The notes beneath the pieces were generated by a model, which saw nothing but the letters and a program-made list of their open reading frames with translations, searched no databases and was not told the origin of the DNA. A stretch of DNA of 64,000 bases from contig NC_134831.1 in the NCBI RefSeq assembly GCF_004210375.1, positions 47,278,035 to 47,342,034 on the forward strand. Reading direction: 5' to 3'. The DNA comes from Tachypleus tridentatus. Taxonomy: Eukaryota; Arthropoda; Merostomata; Xiphosura; Limulidae. Shown here in pieces: positions 25,717-35,935 of the stretch (its first letter is position 1; each line of letters begins with the position of its first letter). The position numbers were made by a program, and so were the translations under genes.

Positions 25717-27340
25717 CAGTTATGATAGAAAATGTTCGTACCCCTGCGTCCCGAGTTGTTTTTTGCTTATAACTTAAAAAGTATAATGATTAGGCTAATA
25801 GAAGTATGATGTATTATAAATATTATACTAACACACATCTACATAAATTTTTATGTAAATTAAACAACAAATAAACTGTTTATAAACAAATAACCCAAAA
25901 TAGGTGGAGCAGAAAGTGTTCGTACAGTTCAAAACGTGTGAAAAAACTGATATTTCCATAAAAATTTTGTTTAGTTTGGCAAATAAACTACATTATACCA
26001 TTCCAGAACTAGACACTGGGTTCACAATTATTGGAATTTAGCCAGCAAAAAGTTTACTTCTGGCAATTTAGTGCCGTCTCCAACATTATCTGCTTGGTCA
26101 TCGTGGCAAACAGGAAACAACTGTCCAGTGATTTAAAAAAAACGAATTATTGTAAAATACAAGTCTCGTGTGTCTCTTTCCTGTATTGCTACACAACTTA
26201 ATGTGCCAAAATCTACTGTTCAAAGCATAATTGCCAAGTTTAAGCTTAAAGGATCAACTGCTAACCTCCCTTGTTTCGGACACCCCACCAAAATTCCAGA
26301 GAGAAACAAGAGGAAGGTTCTCAGAGAAGTTAGTAGGAACCTTCATTTAACACATAATGACATACAGAAACTGGTAAGGGAAACTGGGGTTGAAGTAAGC
26401 ACCTCTACAGTTACGAACATGTTACGCTCTTCTGGGTTCAAAGCATGCCATCCTCATAGAACTTCATATTTAAAGCCTGTTCATTTAGAAACACGATTGA
26501 GGTATGCAAGAAAGCATGTAGATAAACCCTTTACCTCTTGGAAGAGTATTCTTTGGTCAGACAAGACTAAATTTGAGCTTTTCGGCCACAATGAAGTTCG
26601 CTATATTTTTCGTAAGAAGGGGGAACGAAATCTTCCAAAGAACACCGTCCCTACAGTTAAACATTGAGGTGGCTCAAACATGCTATGGGGTTCTTTCAAA
26701 TGTTCTGGTGTAGGCAGCCTTCACTGCATGAACGGAATCATGAAAAAGAAGAGTACATTGATATATTAAGCACATATATCAAGAATGATGCTCGGAACTT
26801 GTGGCTTGGGCGTCATTGGATCTTCCAGCACGATAATGACCCTAAGCACACATCAAAATATGTGCAATCCTGGTTGCAGAGGAACCATATAAGCATTCTG
26901 GAGTGGCCATCGTAGTCATCCGATCTCAACCCAATTGAAAACGTTTGGTATGAGTTGGAGACCAGGGTTCATCAGCGTTATCCGAAAAACTTGCAAGAGC
27001 TGGAGGCCTTTTGTAAAGAAGAATGGAAGAAAATACCAGTCGAGTACTGTCAAATGATTATGGAGGGCTATGAGGAGAGATTGTGCCAAGTAATTCACCT
27101 GAAAGGCTACACAACTGACCATTAAAGTAGACACATGAACACTTTATGCCCTTCTTATATTTGGTTATTTGTTTATAAACAGTTTATTTGTTGTTCAATT
27201 TACATAAAATTTATGTAGATGTATGTTAGTATAATATTTATAATATACTATACTTTCATTATCCTAATCATGATACTTTTTAAGTTTTGAGGAAAAAACT
27301 ACTCAAGACGCAGTGGTACGAACACTTTCTGTCGTAACTG
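25717..27340 (+). mobile_element. full-length dead Tc1/mariner element with IR/DR ends
   Basis: A 1624-bp DNA transposon begins CAGTTATGATAG and ends with the inverted counterpart, flanked by TA target duplications at 25715-25716 and 27341-27342. The terminal inverted repeats are about 184 bp each (25717-25900 and 27157-27340). Each arm has an outer and an inner copy of a 15-bp element like agaaagtgttcgtac: left 25727-25741 and 25911-25925; right 27133-27147 and 27316-27330. This double-site IR/DR layout is known from Sleeping Beauty-like Tc1 elements. Its CpG content is much higher than the surrounding intron, which suggests a fairly recent insertion. The transposase inside is broken. Confidence 0.95.
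26112..27125 (+). pseudogene. Tc1-type transposase, inactivated
   Basis: The DDE transposase of the surrounding element should cut and rejoin DNA at TA sites. N-terminal paired-like helix-turn-helix parts are visible: SLSCIATQLNVPKSTVQSI, then GHPTKIPERNKRKVLREV. The catalytic residues are the Asp in ILWSDKTKF, the Asp in FQHDNDPKHTSK, and the Glu in DLNPIENVW, 34 residues after the second Asp (DD34E). Lesions are a surplus A in the 8-A run at about 26136-26143, a TGA at 26665-26667, a frameshift near 26745, and a TAG at 26913-26915 where relatives have Gln. The natural stop is at 27123-27125. The start codon is not preserved. The length of about 340 codons is normal for the family. Confidence 0.93.
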
Positions 27341-27342
27341 TA

Positions 27343-27944
27343 TGTCCTTCTGATCTCCTACTTTGTACGTCTTTGACCTTTGTGTCCAGAATATATAAAA
27401 GTTGCTTTAAGTTGTTTCATTGTCCTTTACATAAGTTGTGATTCCAGTTAGTATTGTAACACAATGCATGATATAACCTTCAGTACATTATGCATAATTA
27501 ATATCAAGTGTAACATTAAATTGGAACTCTGGAAATCAACTTCAACATGATCTTATTATAACTAACAAAGATACATTTTAAAAGTATTTTCTGTCATGGC
27601 AGATTTTTAGCTTATTGCCTTTGTAAGCACAGTTGAACAGTAGAATTGAAAGAATTATCAAGATTATCTTCATATTTTATCAACTATTATTTTAATAATA
27701 TCTGTAGCTTCATATTAATCTTGTGTGAAAGATAAAGAGCTTAATAAATATTCTTAACTCCTTAAGATGAAGACTGTGAAGCTTCATTGCATTAAAATTA
27801 AACTTCTTTGAGAAAAAGCTAAAAATTTGAGAAATTGTAGGTTTTAGCAGATTGTATTGAGTTATAATTTTTTTTTCTAACTTATAGTAATGCAGTTAAG
27901 CTTCTAAATGTTTGTATTAATATTATTACACTTTCTCTTTTCAG
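27343..27944. other. end of lectin intron B-C
   Basis: AT-rich intron sequence ending in 'ctttctcttttcag' before exon C. Nothing else was seen. Confidence 0.6.
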
Positions 27945-28059
27945 GTTGCAACTGATATAGAGGGTAAAAATGCATGGAAAGAGTGTTTTAAAGTAAGTGG
28001 AGTAAAGCTGCCCACAGGTTATTATTTTGGAGCATCGGCAGCAACTGGTGAACTGTCTG
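27945..28059 (+). CDS. LMAN2: LMAN2/VIP36-type lectin, exon C
   Basis: 115 bp, phase 0 to phase 1; acceptor 'ttttcag', donor GTAAGA. It encodes VATDIEGKNAWKECFKVSGV and then KLPTGYYFGASAATGELS. WKEC supplies the second Cys of the conserved disulfide. GYYFGASAxTG is the family's sugar-binding loop. Where vertebrate VIP36 has GDL (its Gly-Asp-Leu contacts mannose, from memory of the structure), this protein has GEL, a conservative Asp to Glu change. No other oddity was seen. Confidence 0.95.
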
Positions 28060-29873
28060 GTAAGAAATGAATTTTTGTGTTATTTTTTTGAAGAGATAAA
28101 AAAAAGGAACGTGTATATCAAGTATGAAAGAAACCTAAGTAGTTGCCATATGCATCTGTAATAAATAAGATTAAAATTAGATTTATTATAAAGCCTTTCC
28201 AACCAGCTGAATTTTTGGGTTAAGAAAAAAATTAAATTACACTCACACAAGACCTTTTCTTTATCAGGTAGCTTGTTATAGAATTTGTTTATTAACCCTT
28301 TCTCAATTAGTTTTGTATACATTACACAAGTTCATATACTCATTTGCTAACATTTATTCTATAACTTTTAATGCATTATATGAATTTTCACAAAATTTAG
28401 TAAACTTCTAGTAAACATTACAAGTTTCTTGTACAAAAAAAAATAAGAATTTTTAATGAGCTATTTTTTACTAAAGATTTGTTTATAAAAGTATCAAATC
28501 TATTTCATTACTAGTCCAGATTTTGTATGTTATTACCTCTACCCTATATGAGATTTGTCAATTTGACCAAACCTCATAACTATCATAAAAAAAAGAAATA
28601 TAAATAATGTTTTTTGTCTAACTAGAATGAATATGAATACAAATGTTTAGTCTAAATAGCTTGAGTCTCACAGTGTTATATATTTATTATATTGGACTTC
28701 CAGTCGTGCCTGATCAGTATTACAGAATGTGGATGATTTGAAACTTTTTTTTTTTTTTGGGGGGGGGGGTATATACAGCTGAATAACCAAAAAAATCATA
28801 AATTATTACATTACTACCAAAGAATTTTACTATAATTTATCAAGGTTAATAACCAAGTTATATTTAGGTCTAAAAAATTTGAAACTTGGAGTACACTAAA
28901 GACACAACTTATCTCCTTGAAATCTTGATTCAAAAGAATGTGGTAGACTGAGAAAACTACAAGTATTAGATTATAATCTGTCAATTGGTTTTTCACATTT
29001 CATATATTGAAGGAAGTGTATATAAGGGACTGTTACCAAAAATGGAAAGAGTTGAACAGGGTCACTGTATTTCAGTACATAAACCATATTTCGACAAAAT
29101 AAAAAGATATGAGGTTCTTATTTTATATTCTAGGTTATAAATATTAGTACTTTGAGTTCCTAATGTGTATGAAATTATAGAGTTAGTATTTGACACCATA
29201 AACATCTAATTTTAACCAGTGTTGCATTCAACATACCTTGTGACTCACTATAATCCATATTTAGATGTGTTCTATTAATATCAAGAAGTTAACTCATATG
29301 TAATATTAAAGTTTGAATTATATTCTATAACTTATGCCCAACTTTTTGACATAAATTCATAAAATATTATTTCAGTAAAATTTTGAATGCAAGTCAACAA
29401 TAGAAATGACGTGGCCTTTTACCCTTGACCTGTCGTGAGAGGGTTAAGCAGTTCATTTTTCTGTTACTTTTGGCTGTATTTGGCTTATTTTACAAAAAAG
29501 TCATTGAGTAGATAGCTTGCCAACAGTGGACAGTTGTTATCCTTCTCTCTTTCCTTTAGGAAGTCTGATTGTGTAAAAAATCTGACTTTTAAAATCGATC
29601 ACTCAATTAAGTCAGGATATATGTTACTTTGAAAATGTTTTGTGAGAAGAGAACATTTAGAAAACATAACATCTAATTTTCAAAATTCAGTTTAAAATCT
29701 AAAACTAACAAGGAGCAAGTTAAGATCAATCTTTTAACATTTTGAGTTAAGATGGCCTTTTTCAGAAATATATATCCATCCAGATTTAATTGTGAGTTTT
29801 CTTTAAGAATCAGTTTCTTCAACATTTTGATTGTATATATTTCATTTAAGTCATGATACTTCTTACTTTCCAG
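28060..29873. other. lectin intron C-D
   Basis: 1814 bp of AT-rich sequence, including adjacent T and G homopolymers at about 28747-28769. No element was recognised. Confidence 0.6.
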
Positions 29874-29926
29874 ATAACCATGACATTATATCTATGAAAT
29901 TGTATGAATTAGAAATCTCCAGTGAG
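29874..29926 (+). CDS. LMAN2: LMAN2/VIP36-type lectin, exon D
   Basis: 53 bp; acceptor 'tttccag', donor GTAAGA. With the split Asp codon it encodes DNHDIISMKLYELEISSE, the end of the lectin domain. DNHDIISMKL is nearly invariant in VIP36/VIPL/ERGIC-53 relatives. Enters in phase 1 and leaves in phase 0. Confidence 0.95.
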
Positions 29927-30492
29927 GTAAGATACCCCCCTATAACTGTAAGATGTGACATTTCATGTGCCTATTTTAGCTATGTTATTGTGTGTCATGC
30001 ATCTCAAAACCAAAATAGTTTCAAGCCATTACAGTTGCAAGTACAACCCAAATGAAGAATTGCTTAAGCTTTGAGTTTATAAAAAGTTTAAACTGTTTGG
30101 AAGTCTTTAGAAATTTAGAGTATATTTTTAAGTCCTTATGGTTCAAATATAAAGTTTAAAAAAATGAATAATACAAAACATTTTCTTGAGAATTTATTGG
30201 CACCAACTTTTTTTTTGAGTGGCAATATCATTATTTGCATCTTATGTTCTGAGACCCACATGGCCACACAATTTTGTTTGTGTTCCATTGTGCAAACATG
30301 ATTTGGAAATTTATTCAGTTTTTTTTAATGAGCAGCATGTAGTTCACTGTGATTTTATTGTCATTTACACTTTACCCAATCCATTAATAGAAAATAAAAT
30401 GTATTGATGGTACATTGCCAATACCAGTATGAACCATCCAGTTTGTAAATGGTTCTGTTATATAAACCAATTGCTTCTAATACCTTTAGTTG
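29927..30492. other. start of lectin intron D-E (3201 bp)
   Basis: Intron sequence with no recognisable feature before the SINE. Confidence 0.55.
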
Positions 30493-30503
30493 TTTTGCTA
30501 GTT

Positions 30504-30710
30504 GTACCAAACATGCTCGCCCTTTCAGCCATGGGGGCATATATTGTGACAGTAAGTCCCACTATTCATTGGTAAAAGAGTAGCCCAAGAGTTGGCACTG
30601 GGTGGTGATGACTAGCTGCCTTCCCTCTAGTCTTACACTACTAAATTAGGGATGGCTAGTGCAGATAGCCCTCATGTAGCTTTGTGCAAAATTCAAAAAT
30701 AAACCAAACC
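30504..30710 (+). mobile_element. 5'-truncated SINE family A with 11-bp target duplication
   Basis: The insertion starts in the body ('accaaacatgctcgccc' at 30506), lacks the tRNA-like head, and ends with an A-rich tail. The perfect direct repeat 'ttttgctagtt' flanks it at 30493-30503 and 30711-30721, so the truncation happened on insertion. Almost all CpGs have decayed; only 'ctcgcc' remains. Confidence 0.93.
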
Positions 30711-30721
30711 TTTTGCTAGTT

Positions 30722-31449
30722 TTGTCCTATATCTATCTAAGGTATTTTAAAATAAATCTCCTATACATTTAGCTCTTGCACACTTTAATTCTGCTATGGA
30801 GGAATAGAATAAAAAAGGAAGTTTTATTGTTACTTAAACTTGTGTTATTTTTGTAGGTTTGAAAAAAAAATGGTTTTGTTCAACACATCCTGATTTTAAC
30901 TTGTGATGAAATAAGTTACATAAAAACATTTACTCTGTTTTGTTGATGTTTGAGTTGGGCTGAGGTATTTTTTATGCACCTAACACAATTCTAGTGAGCA
31001 TAATAAATGTACTAGCCCAACTATTTTTATTTTGCTTTTCACTTTGATTTAAGAATAACTATTCTAATTCCAGTGAAGAGTTATTGCATAAATATGAGAT
31101 TAAAAAATTACATTTTAATGTAAATTTCAGTAATTGAATCACCTGTATCTATTTATATGTAGCTAGCTTTTTGTGTTTTGCCTTATTAATGATAAACAAG
31201 TTACCAGTTTTATAGAAACTTCTTGCAGTAGATATTTAATGATTTGAAAGAAAAAAATCACAATAGGCATTTTGTAAATTTTAAAAAGTAAATATAGAAT
31301 TAGCTTTTATGTATATTTAGTGCAAGTAGAACTACACTAGCCTCTTGTAGAATTTGCAGTAGCCCAAACTCAAAATTTGATAGTCTCAGGTATTAGGCGA
31401 GCAGCTTTTCACACACCTATTTGTAGAAAAAATAATTTCTAAAAGTGAA
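30722..31449. other. intron sequence, nothing recognised
   Basis: AT-rich lectin intron D-E sequence. Confidence 0.5.
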
Positions 31450-31622
31450 AGTATGGTAACAGTTATCTGTATAGTTTTTAATAATGAATACATGATAAAA
31501 TATACACATTTTTTAATACTGAATAAATAGTAGCATTTAGTTTGTAATATTGTACATACTGTAACATTTTTAATAATGAAGTATATGATACCATTTAAAT
31601 GTGTAATTTTGAATAATGATTG
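31450..31622 (+). repeat. minisatellite G, cluster 1
   Basis: About four degenerate units of 40-45 bp with the theme 'tttttaataatgaagtatat' then 'ggtaacattta'. The same theme recurs at 32110-32250. Confidence 0.6.
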
Positions 31623-32109
31623 ACCTTGGGTAGGAGAAGTAATATTGAGCAAAATTCTGAAGTTATAAAAATTATTTTAATGATATGTAGCAAGCTTTTA
31701 ACAAATAGTAAGTGTGTTGTGCACAAAAAATTAGATATGTTGAAGAAATTTTTGTACTAAAAGTATATCTTTGAAATGACAAATTCAGTGTGACTCAGAC
31801 TTTAAAATGTCAGAATGCAAGGAAATGTTGGTCTGGACAAAGAAAATACTTTTGTCCATTGTTCAATTTGAAATTGTATTTGGAAAACCTCTACAACCTT
31901 TTAAAGGCTTATCTAAAGTTTATTTTGTATATCTTTTTGTTATATATGGTATTTTCTGTACTTTAACATGAACTGTTATAAATTCAGCAGTTGTAAAGTA
32001 ACTTAAAAAATAGATCTAAAATCAGATATTTTGTTGAATGGCACTTTGTACAAGGTTGGACATTCACATTTCATCAATGTATGTACACAAAGATATAACA
32101 TTTATACAT
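31623..32109. other. intron spacer between minisatellite clusters
   Basis: Nothing recognised. Confidence 0.4.
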
Positions 32110-32250
32110 TGATTTTTTTTGGTAATGAAGTGTATGGTAACATTCACACTCTTAGTTTTTAATAAGGAAGTATATTGTAATTACTTGTGTATATTTTGAT
32201 AATGAACTATATGGTAACATTTACATGTAGTTTTTAATGGTGTGGTATTT
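32110..32250 (+). repeat. minisatellite G, cluster 2
   Basis: Three to four units with 'aatgaagtgtatggtaacat', then 'agtttttaataaggaagtat', then 'aatgaactatatggtaacat'. The unit is the same as in the cluster about 0.5 kb upstream. Confidence 0.65.
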
Positions 32251-32679
32251 TCTTTCATGCACTAATAATGAGGTAAGTCACAAGGATTTACTTCTAAGTT
32301 ATTATTGTATGTTGTTTTTTGTACACAGTATTTACACACACATATTAAAAGTGTTTGGTAAGTATGTTTAGTTTTTAATATGGTTGTCTAAAGAACTTGG
32401 AACTACTTTTATGTGGATGAACACTTTATCACATAAATATCTGTATAAGAGTCTGAAAATTATTATTTACAGTAGACCTAAAGGTTGGTGGTTGGGAGTT
32501 TTACCAGTTAGTGTAGATAACTTGGTTGGGCTTTTGTAACTTCACACAAATATAATTTATTCAGTGTACTATTAAATTACTAGTATTTAAATTACTACTG
32601 TTATGGGGACTGGAATCCCAACCTCAGGAGATAAGTTTATTTTACTTGCCCCCAAATGGTAGTATTTTATTTTATTTTT

Positions 32680-32965
32680 ATTTTTTAGATATTTAGCTTT
32701 ATCTTTCTTCTTTCATATGCTTACTTTGGAAAGCAGTCATCATCTCACAATTGTATCTGGGCAGTGAAGGGTGATATAGATGAGGGACATTGTGAGCACC
32801 TACTTCTTGCTTTCCTAACTTCTCTTCATAATTTCTTTATTTAAGAGTGGTGAACTGAGGTTAAGACTGATACATGGTGTATTCCCACTGCAGTGTGGGT
32901 TCTACTTCTTCAGTCTCCTTCAAAACCCAGGGCACATTATTCCTGTATCCTGGGGATCCTTTTAA
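32680..32965 (+). repeat. interspersed repeat D, copy 2
   Basis: Counterpart of 11430-11725, same strand, with shared blocks in the same order ('gatgagggacattgtgagc', 'gaactgaggttaagactgat', 'aaaacccagggcacatta'). The family is unidentified. Confidence 0.55.
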
Positions 32966-33127
32966 TTTATACAATGTCTTTAATTTTGTTTCTGTATTTG
33001 GGCTTGTTTTTGTTCATTTATATACATAAATATAAAACAGTTCATTATGTTATAAGGTAGTTTGTTTGTCATTTCTTCTTAAAATCAATTCATGGAAAGT
33101 TAATGATTTCTTTCAAACTAATTTTAG

Positions 33128-33191
33128 TTGAAAGATGAAGAGGATAGGTCCAACATTGAGCCCTCTGCTTCTTTCTTTGCATCCCCAAGAG
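33128..33191 (+). CDS. LMAN2: LMAN2/VIP36-type lectin, exon E
   Basis: 64 bp, phase 0 to phase 1; acceptor 'attttag', donor GTGAGA. It encodes LKDEEDRSNIEPSASFFASP plus R, the stalk between the lectin domain and the membrane. Vertebrate VIP36 has the equivalent acidic stretch followed by IEPSxxFLxSPK, so both identity and exon boundaries fit. Low-complexity acidic start. Confidence 0.93.
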
Positions 33192-33662
33192 GTGAGAAAT
33201 CAGTATTGTTGAACCAAATAGTTCAATATTTAAAGGTTTTCATGCATTTCACTGAATTGAAAAAGAGCTATTCACCTTAGATATTGGCCTGTTAGCAACC
33301 ATATTTTTTAAACATTAATCATGCATATTTTAAGGTAACCAAGTTTAAAGTTGTTTTATCTCCATTTGGAATTAGTTATTCTAACATACGATAGTATCAC
33401 AATATCAACCACTTAAAAGAGAACAAAGGTACATTACAAGATTTACATGTACACTCTATTTTGGAAGGACATCTGTAATTACACTTCTTAAAATTCTGTT
33501 AATGCTATATTGTGTAACAGAATAATTGCAATTATGAGTTGAAGGATTATATACTGGAATTATTTTGGATAATTAATATTTTTATGTTAAGTTAAAGATA
33601 AAAATAAATTTTCAAATTACATTTCAGTAACTTACACCAAGAAAGTTCTTCTCATTGTTAGT

Positions 33663-33725
33663 AAAAGTTACGATACAGAACCTTATTAATAAAAGCTGCT
33701 ACACAGAACCTTATCAGTAAAAGAC
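33663..33725 (+). repeat. two tandem copies of about 29-30 bp
   Basis: 'acagaaccttattaataaaa' is followed by 'acagaaccttatcagtaaaa', a short local duplication in lectin intron E-F. Confidence 0.8.
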
Positions 33726-33928
33726 AAGGTGAGTACTGAATAAAAAGATAACTAAAAATATACAAAGCATGTAACACAAAAGAAATATTTAAAATTTTAA
33801 CACAAATTACACTAAATATTTATTGGATTATTAATATTTTTGTTGTCTTTAATATCCTTTTCTAGGTGCTTTGTTCTGTATGTCTTTCAGACCAACAACT
33901 TTTATTCAGTTAACAGTAGATTTTTATA

Positions 33929-34207
33929 GGCCCAGCATGGCCAGGTGCTTAAGGTACTCGACTTAAGGTATCCGAAGGTTGTGGGTTCGAATCCCCGTCA
34001 CACCAAACGTGCTTGCCCTCTCAGCCATGGGAGTGTTATAAAGTGATGGTCAATCCCACTATTCATTGGGAAAAGAGTAGCCTAAGACTTGATGGTGGGT
34101 GGTGATGACTAGCTGCCTTCCCTCTAGTCTTACACTGCTAAATTAGAAACGGCTAGCGCAGATAGCCCTCGAGTAGCTTTGCGCGAAATTCAAAAGAAAC
34201 CAAAGAT
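33929..34207 (+). mobile_element. SINE family A in the last lectin intron
   Basis: Full-length SINE with head ('ggcccagcatggcc'), body and A-rich tail. A 9-bp direct repeat 'atttttata' flanks it at 33920-33928 and 34208-34216. It ends only about 47 bp upstream of the exon F acceptor at 34254. Some CpGs remain ('gcgcgaaatt'), so it looks younger than the other intronic copies. Confidence 0.92.
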
Positions 34208-34254
34208 ATTTTTATAATAATTTCAATTAAATAAAATATTTTTATTAATTTCAG

Positions 34255-34404
34255 ATCACATAGATGATCCCCCCTCCACCCATGTCTGGTACCAAGTTAT
34301 TGCTCATTATGCTGTGTGCCATCTTTGGTATATTTATATGTGTTGTGGTTGGTGTGGTGGTATTCCAGAAGCAGCAGGAGACTTCTAGAAAAAGATTTTA
34401 CTGA
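34255..34404 (+). CDS. LMAN2: LMAN2/VIP36-type lectin, terminal exon F, with apparent 1-base frameshift
   Basis: The acceptor is 'aatttcag'. From the phase of exon E the exon reads DHIDDPP, matching the family's SPKDxVDDP junction. It then leaves frame at a run of six C (34269-34274) and would stop at 34386-34388. One base over, from 34282, the expected ending is intact: MSGTKLLL, a hydrophobic membrane segment (34297-34365), then QKQQETSRKRFY and stop TGA at 34402-34404. The cytosolic KRFY end is the family's ER-exit signal. No alternative acceptor (for example 'catag' at 34263) restores the frame. A one-base homopolymer error in the assembly is the simplest reading. A real allele lacking the membrane anchor is possible. 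Confidence 0.9.
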
Positions 34405-34880
34405 TGTGTGTGAGAACAAGTAACTTACCTCATAAGATGAATGACATCAAATTGTGGACAAATGATTAATAATTAAGAATTAGGTTTACAAAACTGAACA
34501 TAATACAGTCTTGATTTTTGTGGGAATGAATGAGCTATAATCATTTTCTAATAGAGTGGTTGTAAATATATGTGGAATTGTCCTGATTTTATAACTGCTT
34601 ATACAATTTAAGTTTATGGATTAAAGTTTAATGTCTTAAAATTTGGTGAAAATTTCATGCCTGTATGGTTGTCACTCTTCACCTGTGTAAAGATTACAGA
34701 GTAATATACATTGAACTTTTGAATAAAAGCTATAAATTTATACACTAATATGACTGTAAAATTACCTGTTTTTTTCCTGCAGAATGTGTTCTTTTTCAAA
34801 CTTATGTATCAGATAATAAATGTTTCTAGCCATCAATAGCTATTTTGATACATAATGTATGAGTATTTGAAATAAAAAAA
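34405..34880 (+). other. probable 3' UTR of the lectin gene
   Basis: AT-rich sequence after the stop with candidate AATAAA signals at 34722-34727, 34815-34820 and 34871-34876. Which one is used cannot be told from sequence. CpG stays scarce to about 35.2 kb, then rises. Confidence 0.55.
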
Positions 34881-35639
34881 TGAACTATAAGGTGTTGTTT
34901 TATTTTTCAAAACATTTCTTTATACTCTTGTCAATTTAAAACAAGTAATTAATGATGTGAATTGGTTGTTGATAGTCATCAAAAGTAGTAAATTATATGA
35001 TGCTTTTCAGACTTTATTTTGCTGCTTTACTGGTACTTTTAAGTGTTCAGTAATGGTGAAAAAAGTTGGAAATTACTTATTAACATCTTTTTGTTCCAGT
35101 TTCTTTTGCCTAAGAGTGAAATTCTCATAGTCATTGTATCCTTTTTAAAATTATTAATTTTCCCATTTTGAAGATTGTTCCTGTAAAGTAAAATTGTCTT
35201 CCAAGTATACAAAAAAAAGGTAATATCAATCTAGCAACTATGACACATAATGTATTATTTTCGCTACTCTCATTCGTGTTAGATCTGAAAACTTAATACA
35301 GAAAGATAGCAGATTGTTACTGTTAGTAAAGAGCCCGTAAATCCTTACAGGCCACTGATTAATTACAGGATTAACATTGTTTTGTTTACTTGAGAATCAC
35401 AGTTGTTTTATTGATAATTCATAAAGGCAAATTGGAAAATAATACGTTTAACTTGTATCATTAATTTATTTTCCTAAATATTTTTTTATAATGTGTTTTC
35501 AAGCAAAATACTTTAAAACTAGCATAATCACGAGGGTCTGGGAAATTTTTAGGCTTTTTGTTTTTCAGTGAACAATATCATAATACAATAATGCTACTTA
35601 TCTGTAAAGACGCGTGTCCTATTTATTTGTGACTACAAG
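34881..35639. other. intergenic, nothing recognised
   Basis: Transition from CpG-poor gene body to CpG-richer intergenic DNA. No gene was seen. Confidence 0.5.
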
Positions 35640-35835
35640 ATATAATGAACTGTTACCTACCTGTGTAATGAAAGATGTAAGTTTTTCACCCGATTATTAA
35701 AACTTGAAATATTGTTACATATCTACACGTTGAAAGGTGTGTATTTCAGACGGTGGTTACAAGTTCTGTTGCGTATCTTCATATTGAAGGGCGTATATTT
35801 TAAACGATTATTAAAACTAAATGCACTCATATATC
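35640..35835 (+). repeat. degenerate tandem repeat, about 57-bp unit, 3 copies
   Basis: Units start near 35650, 35712 and 35768 and share 'tgttacatatctacacgttg'-like starts and 'attattaaaact' ends. Confidence 0.65.
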
Positions 35836-35838
35836 TTC

Positions 35839-35935
35839 AGACTTATAACTCTAAAAACCGGGTTTTAATACCGATAGTGGGCACAGTACAGACAGAGAAT
35901 TGTGTTGCTTTGTGCATAATTAAAACAAGCAAATA
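35839..35935 (+). mobile_element. SINE family C fragment
   Basis: 'ctctaaaaaccgggttttaa' is followed by 'tagtgggcacagtacagaca' and 'gttgctttgtgcataatt', with an A-rich tail. The first part looks like the 3' half of a tRNA-like head (B-box-like 'gggttttaatacc'). The end is the same type as in SINE families A and B. It is 5'-truncated. Confidence 0.65.

Noticed and set aside
26916..27134. 72-codon minus-strand frame
   Set aside because: Antisense shadow of the Tc1 transposase C-terminal part.
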